From Leptolyngbya sp. PCC 6406 (GTDB taxonomy: Bacteria; Cyanobacteriota; Cyanobacteriia; Phormidesmidales; Phormidesmidaceae): 64,000 nucleotides of DNA. The position numbers were made by a program, and so were the translations under genes. The notes beneath the pieces are model-generated. The model ran no database searches. It was not told the DNA's origin and worked only from the letters and a program-made list of their open reading frames with translations. The stretch is from the NCBI RefSeq assembly GCF_000332095.2, contig NZ_KI913949.1, positions 5,232,814 through 5,296,813 of the forward strand, written 5' to 3'. Position 1 is the first letter of the stretch, and each line of letters opens with the position of its first letter. Below, one piece after another: positions 25,544 through 34,274 of this stretch.

Positions 25544-26716
25544 CTAGGCTGCACTCAGATAAGAAATAGCGACTTGCCATTGCTTGTTTGTCTGCTTGAG
25601 CCGGATAGAACGACAGGTTGCCAGAAATTTGGGCAGGCTTTGGGGCAGGTTCAAGCGCTTTAGGACAGTTTTAATCGATTCCTGGTGTTCTGTCTGAAAG
25701 CTGGTGCCCAGTAGCGGCAAGTCAATGTAGGTACCAGATTCATGGGATGACAGGCTCCAGAGAAGTTGAACGATGGCTTGTTCTAGGGAGGTGCTATCTA
25801 GGATCTGGGTTTTGGTGGCGGGGACGGGGGCTCTGGGGGGCTCTGGGCTCTGGGATCGTTGTCGCAGCGTGACCTGAAGATGGTTGGCGTCGGGGGTTGG
25901 GCTCAGCTCAAAGTCCTCATGGGCTTCGAGGAATTTCTGGAGGGTCTTGGGGCCAGTATGGGCTTTAAGGACTTGATTGACGGAAATCCGGTTGCGATCG
26001 CGGAAAATTTTGCCCAAGTATCCAACCGTGAGCCTGGTATCTGGATGCTGCTGATATTCCTGAAGAATCAGAATTTTCAACCAAGACTTAAGCTGAGAAA
26101 GGGTCGGCACCCGCACCGGATTCTCAGGTGTTTTCAAGGGCGAGTCATTGGTGTCTGGCTCTGCTTCCGCGCCCTGAGGAATGGAGTAGGTTTGAGTCGT
26201 TTTCTCCGCCAGGTTCAGAAGGGTAACCTTAGAGCCCTGACGTTTTACGGTATGGACAAGAATCCCCATACTCCTCAAGGTATTGCTCAAATGGGTCAGA
26301 TCAGCATCAGCAGAGCAAATCAAGACTTCGCGAACATTGGGATTGTGCCGCGATATCATCAACCCATCCACAGTCATTTTTAGATCTGCATTGTTTTTGC
26401 CCGCAGGTACATGGATCATCTGATAGCCTGCATTGTGCAACTCCCGATCCCGTTTTCCTAATCGACACCAGTTAGCAAAGGCCAGTTTGAGTTGAATGGG
26501 ATGCTGACAGGATGCCGATAGAAAGGCTTCCGCCTCTGGGGGTAAGCAAACATTTTCCGCATCTAGCAAAAGGGCCGCAATGGGCTGGTTCTGCCATCCC
26601 AGGCTAATCTTCTGCCATCCCAGGCTAATCTTGCGGGAACTATGGAGCAAATGAAGTCCAGTGCCATTCCGCGTGGATTGACTGGAAGCATGGGCAGGCA
26701 AGGGCTGACTATTCAT
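25544..26716 (-). CDS. NYN-domain (PIN-like) putative ribonuclease with C-terminal OST-HTH/LOTUS-like repeats
   Basis: The protein has 390 residues. Residues about 46-190 form a NYN domain: AALLLDAENV with the first catalytic-type Asp, NNADLKMTVDGL, and LICSADADLTHL with the paired acidic residues. Two similar helical segments follow (about 205-285 and 305-385; VGYLGKIFRDRN..LQKFLEAHEDFEL and LPLLGTSFQTEH..LPKFLATCRSIRL), resembling OST-HTH RNA-binding domains. The combination suggests RNA processing or decay. Near the N-terminus a 21-bp tandem duplication repeats KISLGWQ. The gene diverges from cysS across 215 bp. Confidence 0.8.
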   Translation of the reverse strand: MNSQPLPAHASSQSTRNGTGLHLLHSSRKISLGWQKISLGWQNQPIAALLLDAENVCLPPEAEAFLSASCQHPIQLKLAFANWCRLGKRDRELHNAGYQMIHVPAGKNNADLKMTVDGLMISRHNPNVREVLICSADADLTHLSNTLRSMGILVHTVKRQGSKVTLLNLAEKTTQTYSIPQGAEAEPDTNDSPLKTPENPVRVPTLSQLKSWLKILILQEYQQHPDTRLTVGYLGKIFRDRNRISVNQVLKAHTGPKTLQKFLEAHEDFELSPTPDANHLQVTLRQRSQSPEPPRAPVPATKTQILDSTSLEQAIVQLLWSLSSHESGTYIDLPLLGTSFQTEHQESIKTVLKRLNLPQSLPKFLATCRSIRLKQTNKQWQVAISYLSAA

Positions 26717-26931
26717 AGGGTGCTGCGGGGTGAGTGACAGGGGAAACTACAGCCCTGCGGGGTTCCGCTTCCTGATGGGGAAGAGTACGGTTTTCCCCAA
26801 CGGTATCCCTGGCCTCCTCCAGAGCACTACTTTTTACCTCAGGGGATTGATCCGGGGTGGGTGAGAGGGTTCCATAATGGGGTGCGCCCCTTTTTCCAGC
26901 CCTTTTTTCCAGCCCCTTTTTTCCAGGAAAT

Positions 26932-28455
26932 ATGAGTCTCACCCTCTACAACACCCTCAGCCGCCAGAAACAAGCCTTTGAGCCCCTAGAGCCGGGGGCT
27001 GTGAAGATGTACTGCTGTGGGGTGACGGTGTATGACTACTGCCACCTGGGCCATGCGCGCTCCTACATCGTGTGGGACACAGTGCGGCGCTACCTGATGT
27101 GGCGGGGGTACCGGGTGCGCTATGTGCAGAACTTCACCGACATTGACGACAAGATTCTGAACCGGGCCAAGCAGGAGGGCTCCACCATGAAAACGGTGGC
27201 GGAGCGCTATACCCAGGCGTACTTTGAGGACATGGCACGGCTAAATATCCTAGAAGCGGATGTCTATACCTATGCCACCCATACCCTAGACGGCATCAAG
27301 CGACTGATTGGGGAACTGGAAGCCAAAGGAATGGCCTACCCCACGGGCGGGGATGTTTATTATTCTGTGCGAAAGTTTGAGGGCTACGGTAAGCTGTCGG
27401 GTCGAAAACTGGAGGACATGCAGGCGGGGGCCAGTGGCCGGGTAACGGTCAGCCCTGAGACCGGGGGAATTGGCCAGGAGGCTGCGGGGGAAAACACCGC
27501 TCCCCAGAAGCAGGATCCCTTTGACTTTGCTCTGTGGAAGGGGGCGAAGCCGGGGGAGCCCTCCTGGGACTCCCCCTGGGGACCGGGACGACCGGGGTGG
27601 CATATTGAATGCTCAGCCATGGTGCGAGAGCAGTTGGGGTCTACCATCGACATCCACATGGGGGGCGCGGACCTGGTATTTCCCCACCATGAGAATGAAA
27701 TTGCCCAGTCGGAGGCGGCGACGGGCCATCCCCTGGCCACCTACTGGCTCCACAACGGCATGGTGAATGTGGGGGGCGAGAAAATGTCTAAGTCCCTGGG
27801 GAATTTCACCACGATTCGGGCGCTGTTGGATTCTCCCGATGCCCCGGAACCGATGGCGCTACGGCTATTCGTGCTTCAGGCTCAGTATCGCAAGCCCATT
27901 GACTTTACCGATGCCGCGATCGCATCTGCTAAAAATAGTTGGCAAACCATTGGGGACGGGCTGCGCTTTGGCTATCAGTACGGAGCGCAACTGGGCTGGA
28001 GCGATGTCCAGGATAGCGACTTTGGCGATCCGGCAGCGATGCGGATCGATCGGGACCGTGAGGCGGTGCTCCAGTTCCAGACTGCCATGGACGATGATTT
28101 CAACACGCCGGGGGCGCTGGCGGTGTTGTTTGACCTCGCCAAGGACCTGCGACGGGCGGGCAATGTCATCCTCCACCAGGGGCAAGCTGATGAAGATGCC
28201 GATACCCTGCGGCAGCAGTGGCAGACTCTGGTGTGTCTGGCGGCAGTGTTGGGGCTAACGGTAGAGCCGCCAGCCCAAGGTTCCGAGTCCAGCAATAGCC
28301 TCACCGATGGAGCCATTGCCACCCTACTAGCAGAACGGCAAGCCGCCCGCGCCGCCAAAAACTTCGCCGAAAGCGATCGCATTCGTGACGAACTCCAAGC
28401 CCAGGGCATCACCCTGATCGACAAACCGGGAGGCGTGACGGAGTGGCATCGGTAG
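26932..28455 (+). CDS. cysS: cysteinyl-tRNA synthetase
   Basis: The protein has 507 residues of class I synthetase. The HIGH-type motif is DYCHLGHARSY (about residues 33-43) and the KMSKS loop is GGEKMSKSLGNF (about 280-291). Zinc ligands include the Cys in CCGVTVYDYC, the Cys of HIECSAM, and His/Glu in HHENEIAQSE. A short insertion (about residues 170-195, SPETGGIGQEAAGENTAPQK) separates the ASGRV and DPFDFALWK segments, making the protein longer than E. coli CysS (461). It charges tRNA-Cys. The transcript probably ends at the palindrome at 28550. Confidence 0.97.
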   Translation: MSLTLYNTLSRQKQAFEPLEPGAVKMYCCGVTVYDYCHLGHARSYIVWDTVRRYLMWRGYRVRYVQNFTDIDDKILNRAKQEGSTMKTVAERYTQAYFEDMARLNILEADVYTYATHTLDGIKRLIGELEAKGMAYPTGGDVYYSVRKFEGYGKLSGRKLEDMQAGASGRVTVSPETGGIGQEAAGENTAPQKQDPFDFALWKGAKPGEPSWDSPWGPGRPGWHIECSAMVREQLGSTIDIHMGGADLVFPHHENEIAQSEAATGHPLATYWLHNGMVNVGGEKMSKSLGNFTTIRALLDSPDAPEPMALRLFVLQAQYRKPIDFTDAAIASAKNSWQTIGDGLRFGYQYGAQLGWSDVQDSDFGDPAAMRIDRDREAVLQFQTAMDDDFNTPGALAVLFDLAKDLRRAGNVILHQGQADEDADTLRQQWQTLVCLAAVLGLTVEPPAQGSESSNSLTDGAIATLLAERQAARAAKNFAESDRIRDELQAQGITLIDKPGGVTEWHR

Positions 28456-28549
28456 GGGAGTGTGGGGTGTGAGGGTAGGAGGGTGTGTATAGCCTCAAGG
28501 CATTCAAGAAAGGCGGAGCCTGCCTGGAGGGCATAGGAATGGCCAAAAA

Positions 28550-28576
28550 AAAGGCGGAGGAATATCCTCCGCCTTT
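28550..28576. terminator. strong palindrome after cysS, probable terminator
   Basis: Perfect 12-bp arms AAAGGCGGAGGA/TCCTCCGCCTTT with a 3-nt loop start 95 bp after the cysS stop. A run of A precedes it and TTT ends it, so it could act in either direction. Confidence 0.75.
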
Positions 28577-28629
28577 ACCTTGTTGAGTCAAGAGTTAGCA
28601 ACTGCCCCAATCCTTAGGGGATTTCCATA

Positions 28630-28700
28630 GCGGTTCTCCCTCGGGTTAAGGACAGGCAAGGAGCTTAAGCCCCTTGTTCGCCGAAGTGTCATGAAGTTGA
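28630..28700. repeat. 71-bp interspersed palindromic repeat, copy 2
   Basis: It matches 2694-2764 over the same 71 bp with about 6 differences. One mismatch lies inside the central palindrome (GAGCTTAAGCCCC). It lies in the gene-free spacer between cysS and the 3' end of pstB. Confidence 0.85.
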
Positions 28701-28765
28701 CCTGAGTTCGATTTAAGCTTCGCTGCCCATCCGCCAGGGAATAAATTGCCCTGGCTCACAGCAAA

Positions 28766-28876
28766 AGTCCGTTAAAACGGACTCGCCCCCCTATCTCCAG
28801 CCCAGCTCCCAGTCCATTTTTAATGGCCATTAAAAATGGACTAGAGCCTGTTAGCCGGGAATTTTGAATTCCCGGC
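28766..28876. repeat. three consecutive palindromes at the end of the pst operon
   Basis: From left to right: AGTCCGTT/AACGGACT (28766-28783); a perfect 32-bp palindrome with 16-bp arms AGTCCATTTTTAATGG (28811-28842); and GCCGGGAATT/AATTCCCGGC with a 3-nt loop (28854-28876). The last two lie 60-130 bp beyond the pstB stop and could end the pst transcript or stabilise its 3' end. The first two share AGTCC/GGACT tips, suggesting related repeat units. There is no gene between 28577 and 28938. Confidence 0.75.
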
Positions 28877-28938
28877 GGGGTGACAGCGCTGATACCGCAT
28901 TGACGTTTTTTAGCTCTCTACTCCTTGTCGAACTCAGG

Positions 28939-29745
28939 TTAACCAAAGCGACCAGAAACATAGTCGCGGGTGTATGCCTCACGGGGATTGCTAAAGATGG
29001 TGGAGGTGTCATCATATTCCACCAAGTAGCCCACCTTGCCGCCCTTCTCCGTGGCCTCAGCATTGAAAAAGGCAGTCTTGTCCGAGACCCGAGATGCCTG
29101 CTGCATGTTGTGGGTGACGATGATGATGGTGTACTGCTCCTTGAGCTTCTGCATCAGTTCCTCCACCTTTAGGGTAGAAATCGGATCCAGAGCGGAGCAG
29201 GGCTCATCCATTAAGATCACCTCTGGCTCAATTGCGATCGCGCGGGCAATGCAGAGCCGCTGCTGCTGACCGCCAGAGAGCGACAGGCCACTTTCCTTCA
29301 GCTTGTCCTTGACCTCATCCCACAGCGCAGCAGACCGTAGAGACGTTTCCACCAACTCGTCCATATCGCCTTGGTAACCGTTGATGCGGGCACCAAAGGC
29401 GATGTTTTCGTAGATGGACTTGGGAAAGGGATTCGGCTTTTGAAACACCATGCCAATGCGACGACGCAGTTCTACAGGATCCACAGCCTTGTCATGAATG
29501 CTGGTGTCGTGGAATGTGATACTCCCCGCCATACGAGCACTAGAAATCAGATCATTCATGCGATTAAAGCAGCGTAACACCGTGCTTTTGCCACAGCCAG
29601 AGGGACCAATAAAGGCCACAATCTCACGGATCGGGATATTGAGATACACATCCCGAACTGCCAAGCTATTTCCATAGTAAACCGAGACATTCTCGGCCCT
29701 GAGAATATTGGCAGTAGAGACTGTACTAGAAGAATCTTGAATCAT
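28939..29745 (-). CDS. pstB: phosphate ABC transporter ATP-binding protein
   Basis: The protein has 268 residues. Walker A is GPSGCGKST, followed by the PstB-typical RCFNRMND; the signature is [16 protein letters not shown] and Walker B with the switch is [16 protein letters not shown]. PstB powers high-affinity phosphate import through PstC/PstA and in many bacteria takes part in phosphate signalling. It is the last gene of pstS-pstC-pstA-pstB, 74 bp after pstA. Expression is likely controlled from the Pho box before pstS. Confidence 0.97.
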   Translation of the reverse strand: MIQDSSSTVSTANILRAENVSVYYGNSLAVRDVYLNIPIREIVAFIGPSGCGKSTVLRCFNRMNDLISSARMAGSITFHDTSIHDKAVDPVELRRRIGMVFQKPNPFPKSIYENIAFGARINGYQGDMDELVETSLRSAALWDEVKDKLKESGLSLSGGQQQRLCIARAIAIEPEVILMDEPCSALDPISTLKVEELMQKLKEQYTIIIVTHNMQQASRVSDKTAFFNAEATEKGGKVGYLVEYDDTSTIFSNPREAYTRDYVSGRFG

Positions 29746-29819
29746 GACAACGAGGAGACAACAATTAAGGAATGATAAGCACGCGCTGGAAGCTCTAAAA
29801 GTAGTAGCCCCCGAGAGGA

Positions 29820-30740
29820 TTAACGACTCTTTTGGAAGCGATTACGCAGGTAAACTGCTACGGAGTTCATGAGCAGCAGCACTATCAACAGCACAATGAT
29901 GGCAGAGGCTGAAATGTCGTGAAACCCACTTTGGGGACGGCTAACCCAGTTGTAAATTTGAATGGGTAGTACGGTAAAAGGACTCTTAAGACCTTCTGGG
30001 AGAAAGGGCACAAAGGTTAGCGCCCCAATCGTGATTAGAGGCGCAGTTTCCCCAATAGCACGGGAAAGCGCCAGGATCATCCCCGTCAAAATTCCAGCAA
30101 AAGCGGAAGGCAGCACGTGGGACCAAACCACTTGCCAACGATTCGCCCCTAGGGCAAATCCCGCCAGACGAATGGTATCAGGTACCGCTCGCAACGCCTC
30201 CCGAGTTGATACGATGATAATAGGCAGGATGAGCAGCGTTAGGGTCAGTGCCCCAGCCAGGACACTGCGACCGCCAGTAATAGGTTCCATCAACCGCACA
30301 AAGGCGGCTAAGCCCAAAAGACCATAGATAATGGAGGGCACACCCGCCAGATTACTGATGTTGATCTCAATCAGGCGAGTAAACCAATTGTCCTGAGCAA
30401 ATTCTTCTAGATAGATGCCTGCCCCAACCCCAATCGGGAAGGACAGTACCGCCACAATACTCATCACCCACAGCGTTCCTGCGATCGCAGCAATCACCCC
30501 AGCATCTCCAGGTCGGCGGGAGGGAAAGCTAGTGAGAAAATTCCAGTTCAGGGTTGGTAGGCCATCAATCAAAATACCGATTATCAGCCAAGCTAGAACC
30601 GCTATCGCGATCGTTGTAGCCAGCCAAGTTGCCCCCATGAAAATGCTGTCTAGGCGATAGCGGCCCGTTAGGTTCAGATTGAATTTAGGAGATGATTGCG
30701 GGCCAACGGCATGGTCAAGTCGAGAACCTTGTGTCGTCAT
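29820..30740 (-). CDS. pstA: phosphate ABC transporter permease PstA
   Basis: The protein has 306 residues and six membrane segments. The ABC permease EAA-type loop is [25 protein letters not shown] (residues about 182-206, in two parts), and [11 protein letters not shown] is the conserved PstA ending of a helix. It pairs with PstC to form the phosphate channel. Its ATG shares one base with the pstC stop codon (position 30740), indicating tight translational coupling. Confidence 0.97.
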   Translation of the reverse strand: MTTQGSRLDHAVGPQSSPKFNLNLTGRYRLDSIFMGATWLATTIAIAVLAWLIIGILIDGLPTLNWNFLTSFPSRRPGDAGVIAAIAGTLWVMSIVAVLSFPIGVGAGIYLEEFAQDNWFTRLIEINISNLAGVPSIIYGLLGLAAFVRLMEPITGGRSVLAGALTLTLLILPIIIVSTREALRAVPDTIRLAGFALGANRWQVVWSHVLPSAFAGILTGMILALSRAIGETAPLITIGALTFVPFLPEGLKSPFTVLPIQIYNWVSRPQSGFHDISASAIIVLLIVLLLMNSVAVYLRNRFQKSR

Positions 30741-31672
30741 TAGTCGTACTTCTCTCGGAATCGACGAACAAACCAGAAGCTAAAGATATTGAGCACCAAG
30801 GTGATCAAAAAAAGTGTCATGCCCACCGCAAAAATTGTGAGGTAAGCAATGGAACCCGTCGGCGTATCCCCCATGCTGACCTGCACAATAAAGGCAGTCA
30901 TTGTCATGATGGGGACAAATGGATTTAGACCTAAAGTTGGATTCTGACCTGCTGCCAAGGTCACAATCATAGTTTCTCCTACAGCACGGGAAATTGCCAA
31001 AATCACCGACGCAACAATACCGGATAGAGCAGCAGGTAGCACCACGGAAATAACTGTTTCCCGCTTAGTTGCTCCCAAGGAATACGCCCCATCCCGAAGA
31101 CTATTGGGGACAGAATAGATAGCATCTTCACTTAGGGAAGCCACCAGTGGCGTAATACTTACCCCTAGTATTAACCCTGCACTCAGCGCATTGAAACCCT
31201 GTAATCCAGGGATAAAGCTCTGTAAGAGAGGGGTCACTGTGAGCAAAGCAAAATAGCCAAAGACCACGGAAGGAATCCCCGCCAGAATTTCTAAAACTGG
31301 CTTTAAGATGGCCCGTGTCCGAGGTTTAGCATATTCACTCAAAAACAGCGCCGATAGTAGGCCCAAAGGTAGCGCTACCCCAATGGCAATCATTGAGGTC
31401 AAAAAGGTGGCACTGATTAGGACAAAAATACCAAACTGCTTACTGGCAAAGAGGGGAGTCCAGCGAGTGTCAGTCAGGAATTGCCAGATCGGCACCTGCT
31501 TGAAAAATTCAATCGTCTCAAAAATCAGCGTAGCTATGATCCCAAACGTGGTGACCACAGAAATCAAAGCAAAGCCACTGCAAATAAGTTTGACAGCGGC
31601 CTGAATCTGCTTGCTTCTCTGGCGGTTTGGATTCCAGAGTTCAGACGGATTAGAGGGGAGCTGGGCAGTCAT
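30740..31672 (-). CDS. pstC: phosphate ABC transporter permease PstC
   Basis: I place the start at ATG 31672 (MTAQLPSNPSEL), giving 310 residues; the frame stays open to 31708. Six membrane helices are visible with the permease loop YSVPNSLRDGAYSLGATKRET and ISRAVGETMIVTLAAG. It is the second gene of the pst operon and is separated from pstS by a stem-loop (31720-31757), which may allow more PstS than permease to be made. Confidence 0.96.
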   Translation of the reverse strand: MTAQLPSNPSELWNPNRQRSKQIQAAVKLICSGFALISVVTTFGIIATLIFETIEFFKQVPIWQFLTDTRWTPLFASKQFGIFVLISATFLTSMIAIGVALPLGLLSALFLSEYAKPRTRAILKPVLEILAGIPSVVFGYFALLTVTPLLQSFIPGLQGFNALSAGLILGVSITPLVASLSEDAIYSVPNSLRDGAYSLGATKRETVISVVLPAALSGIVASVILAISRAVGETMIVTLAAGQNPTLGLNPFVPIMTMTAFIVQVSMGDTPTGSIAYLTIFAVGMTLFLITLVLNIFSFWFVRRFREKYD

Positions 31673-31719
31673 TAGGGGAAAAAAGAGAGGTGGATTGAGG
31701 TTCAGCAAGCATCTTCAAC

Positions 31720-31757
31720 AAACCTGCCAACCAAAATAGTTCTTGATTGGCAGGTTT
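31720..31757 (-). promoter_or_regulatory. stem-loop between pstS and pstC
   Basis: Perfect 11-bp arms AAACCTGCCAA/TTGGCAGGTTT enclose a 16-nt loop in the pstS-pstC spacer, starting 18 bp after the pstS stop. No long U-run follows on the minus strand, so mRNA stabilisation or partial termination is more likely than full termination. Confidence 0.65.
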
Positions 31758-31774
31758 ATCATGAAACCTAGAGA

Positions 31775-32827
31775 TTATTCCTTACCTAGGAGATCCACTA
31801 ACTTCAAACCCACAGCAGACTCACCGTTGAAAACAGAGCCCACAATGCGCTCTTCAATTCGTTTCTCAGCCAAATCCTCAATCTCTGTAGGCAGAGGCAC
31901 GTAGCCGACTTCAGAGATCAGTTCCGCATTTTCAGGTGCAATCTGGTAGCGGGCAAAGGCCGCCACTGCTGGATTATCTAGAGATTCTTTTTTGACGTAG
32001 AAGAACTCGGGTCGTGAGAGGGGCGCATACTCACCGCTGGCAATCGTATCAGGGGTGGGGGCAACGCAACCTGAACCGTTGTCAATTTCTACAAGGCCCA
32101 ATTGGTCTGCATTTTCTTCGTAGTAGGCTACCCCAAAGAAGCCTATTCCCCCTTGATCTGCGGCTACCCCCTGCACGATGACGTTGTCATCTTCGCTGGC
32201 GGTGAAATCACCTCGGCTGGAGGACTCTTCTCCCACAATCGCAGCCGTGAAGTAATCGTAGGTACCCGAGTCAGTGCCCGCACCATAAAGCCCTAGAGCC
32301 TGGTCAGGGAAGTCTGGTCGAATTTGATTCCAGTTAGTAATCGTGCCCTCAGCAGCAGGCTCCCACATTTTTTTCAGTTCATCCACCGTGAGACAGGTGG
32401 CAAACTCATTGCTGGGGTTGATAACGACTGATAGTCCGTCATAGGCCACCGGAATCTCAACGTACTCAATGCCGTTTTGAGCACATAGGTCGATTTCCTC
32501 TTGCTTGATGGGGCGAGATGCGTTGGAGATATCGGTTTCCCCAGCACAGAATTTCTTAAAGCCACCACCAGTTCCAGACACACCAACCGTAACTCGTACA
32601 CCGGGGTTGGCTGCCATGAATTCTTCAGCCATGGCCTCAGAGATGGGGAAGACAGTACTCGAACCATCTACTAGCACGTTGCCCGTCAGGTCAGAACCAG
32701 CATCAGCGGTCTCTTCGCCAGTGCTGGTATCTGTACCCGCAGTGTCAGTACCGCCGCCACAGGCTACGAGGCTACCGAGTAGGACAACGGCAGACAAAGA
32801 ATAGACAAACTTCTTCTTGGACAGCAT
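31775..32827 (-). CDS. pstS: phosphate-binding protein PstS (lipoprotein-type)
   Basis: The protein has 350 residues. The signal peptide ends in a lipobox (GSLVAC, Cys about residue 23), followed by a Gly/Thr/Asp-rich linker. The mature domain has the PstS ligand pattern: [34 protein letters not shown] and [12 protein letters not shown] for phosphate binding, then [13 protein letters not shown] and [18 protein letters not shown]. It captures phosphate for PstCAB. It is first in the operon, with a Pho box about 50-80 bp upstream. Confidence 0.97.
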   Translation of the reverse strand: MLSKKKFVYSLSAVVLLGSLVACGGGTDTAGTDTSTGEETADAGSDLTGNVLVDGSSTVFPISEAMAEEFMAANPGVRVTVGVSGTGGGFKKFCAGETDISNASRPIKQEEIDLCAQNGIEYVEIPVAYDGLSVVINPSNEFATCLTVDELKKMWEPAAEGTITNWNQIRPDFPDQALGLYGAGTDSGTYDYFTAAIVGEESSSRGDFTASEDDNVIVQGVAADQGGIGFFGVAYYEENADQLGLVEIDNGSGCVAPTPDTIASGEYAPLSRPEFFYVKKESLDNPAVAAFARYQIAPENAELISEVGYVPLPTEIEDLAEKRIEERIVGSVFNGESAVGLKLVDLLGKE

Positions 32828-32877
32828 TGAAGCGCTCCCTCACATGATTGTGGATTTCTTAGATATCCGAGGGCATC

Positions 32878-32907
32878 TTACTGGGCTGACGTAAAGACCA
32901 GGTTAAG
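32878..32907 (-). promoter_or_regulatory. Pho box upstream of pstS
   Basis: On the minus strand, CTTAACCT (32907-32900) is followed after 3 bp by CTTTACGT (32896-32889) and after 3 bp by a weak third unit CCCAGTAA (32885-32878). The first unit equals the cyanobacterial SphR/PhoB-type consensus and the second matches at 6 of 8 positions. The 11-bp periodicity and position about 50 bp before the pstS ATG fit phosphate-starvation activation. Confidence 0.75.
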
Positions 32908-33001
32908 GAGCAGCGGATCCGGAGAGAAATCCTGGAGCAATTTTTGTATTGAAAGCTACTTTTGCCTGTCCTGTTCGCGTAGTGGCATCTCTGCGGTGCA
33001 T

Positions 33002-33586
33002 TTAGGGGCGGTTCACGGTGCGGAACAGCCAAAGGGTGCAGACAATACCGCTAAAGTGGGCCAGCAGAATGTTCGTATTGGCCTGGACCACAAAAATATC
33101 CAAGGGCTGCACAAACTGGGTAACGTTAGCGCCAGCCCCAAAGACCGCCGCCCCTTGGGGCTGGGACAGCGCTTTGGCCAACAGCGAACCAACGATCGCC
33201 TCTGCCCCCAAAAGGCTCACAAACATACCCCCCAAACCCGTGAATAGACCAAACTTCAAGGCTTGAACAGCATCCCTGGGCTTAGGCCGCTTAGCACCAT
33301 CGCGGCTGCGGAGACGACGGGCTAAACGAGTATAGCGAAACGCCCAAAATGCCCCCACAAATACCGCCACCAATCCCACCACCGCTAACACGAGCCCCGT
33401 TCCAGTGCCGGGATTGCCTGCGCCCTCTGTCCGCACACTGCGGGTGGCGGCGGCAAAGATCAACACCAAGCTGGAGATAATGCCCAACACCCCCTGACAC
33501 CAAAAGCTCACCCACCCCACCCAGCGAAAGGCGCTGGCAATGCGGCGGACGGCGGGGGATAGGGAGTAGTCGAGGTCTCCGGGCAT
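33002..33586 (-). CDS. DUF3611-family membrane protein
   Basis: From ATG 33586 the protein has 194 residues (MPGDLDYSLSPAVRRIASAFRW). Four hydrophobic segments are seen (about 28-48, 66-86, 115-140, 165-188). The motifs RRIASAFRWVGWVSFWCQ and RPRDAVQALKFG-like text fit the cyanobacterial/plastid DUF3611 family. The longer open frame to 33814 runs into 39-bp tandem repeats and is not part of the gene. The family is conserved in oxygenic phototrophs; its function is unknown to me. Confidence 0.82.
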   Translation of the reverse strand: MPGDLDYSLSPAVRRIASAFRWVGWVSFWCQGVLGIISSLVLIFAAATRSVRTEGAGNPGTGTGLVLAVVGLVAVFVGAFWAFRYTRLARRLRSRDGAKRPKPRDAVQALKFGLFTGLGGMFVSLLGAEAIVGSLLAKALSQPQGAAVFGAGANVTQFVQPLDIFVVQANTNILLAHFSGIVCTLWLFRTVNRP

Positions 33587-34274
33587 GGGGGGTGGGGGGG
33601 TGATAGGTGACAGGAATTTTGAGTTTTGAATTTTGAATTCCGTAGGGGCAATCCCTTGCCTGTCCTGAGCTGAGTCGTAGGATGGTTGCCCTTGTGGCGG
33701 GTGACCGATATTGGGATGGATGGGGTGGGTGCATCCCGTAGGGGCGCGGTTTCCGCGCCCAATGTAGGGTGCCACCGTAGGGGCGCGGTTTCCGCGCCCA
33801 ATGTAGGGTGCCACCGTAGGGGCGCGGTTTCCGCGCCCAATGTAGGGTGCCGCTGTAGGGGCGGGTTTGGCTTGTGTCTACTGGGACATTCAAGGGTCAA
33901 CGATCAAAACCCATGCTGCTCTGGACTGGAAATCCAGGATTGGCACATGTCTGCCGGGGAATTCGGGATTGGGGTTCACAATTGGCCCTATCCAATGCCG
34001 GAAAATCCAGGCTTGGGAAACTGTGTTGTGATTTTAGACCATTGCCGGGATCGTCATGGCGATTCCTAGTACTGCTTGGCGGAAGTAGCACTACCATCGT
34101 CGCGCAAGCGTCCCGCTTGCCGCTAGACTCACGGCGGTTAAAACCGCTGCTATACAAACAAAGTCGGCCTTCGCCAAACTAACCCGCGTTAGCGAAGCGG
34201 TTCGGGGAAATCTCCCGCTGTGACCAAAGAACGGCACAATGGGGATGTTCTGGGGAAGGGGAACCCACCTGCCT
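33587..34274. other. repeat-rich intergenic region
   Basis: There are nearly 690 bp without a convincing gene. From the left it holds an AT-rich TTTTGAATTTTGAATTCC run (33612-33640, like 11691-11735), the string GGGGCAATCCCTTGCCT (33647, again at about 36480), the 39-bp tandem array (33737-33853), and sequence with GTCGCGCAAGCGTCCCGCTTGC (about 34099) and TTAGCGAAGCGGTTCGG (34190). The tldD promoter presumably lies near its right end. Confidence 0.6.
33737..33853. repeat. three tandem 39-bp repeats with internal hairpin
   Basis: Three nearly identical units (33737-33775, 33776-33814, 33815-33853) are followed by a degenerate fourth start (CTGTAGGGGCGGGTTT). Each unit begins CGTAGGGGCGCGG and contains the hairpin GGGCGCGG-TTT-CCGCGCCC, then AATGTAGGGTGCCAC. 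The unit length is divisible by 3, so all frames stay open, which creates spurious repeat ORFs. There are no spacers, so this is not CRISPR. Confidence 0.92.

Noticed and set aside
33737-33853. Possible CRISPR array
   Set aside because: The 39-bp units are directly adjacent with no spacers and there are no cas genes nearby.
33508-33900. Minus-strand frames encoding repeated RPYGGTLHWARK-like units
   Set aside because: They are produced by the 39-bp DNA tandem repeat whose length is a multiple of three; no start region or protein family supports them.
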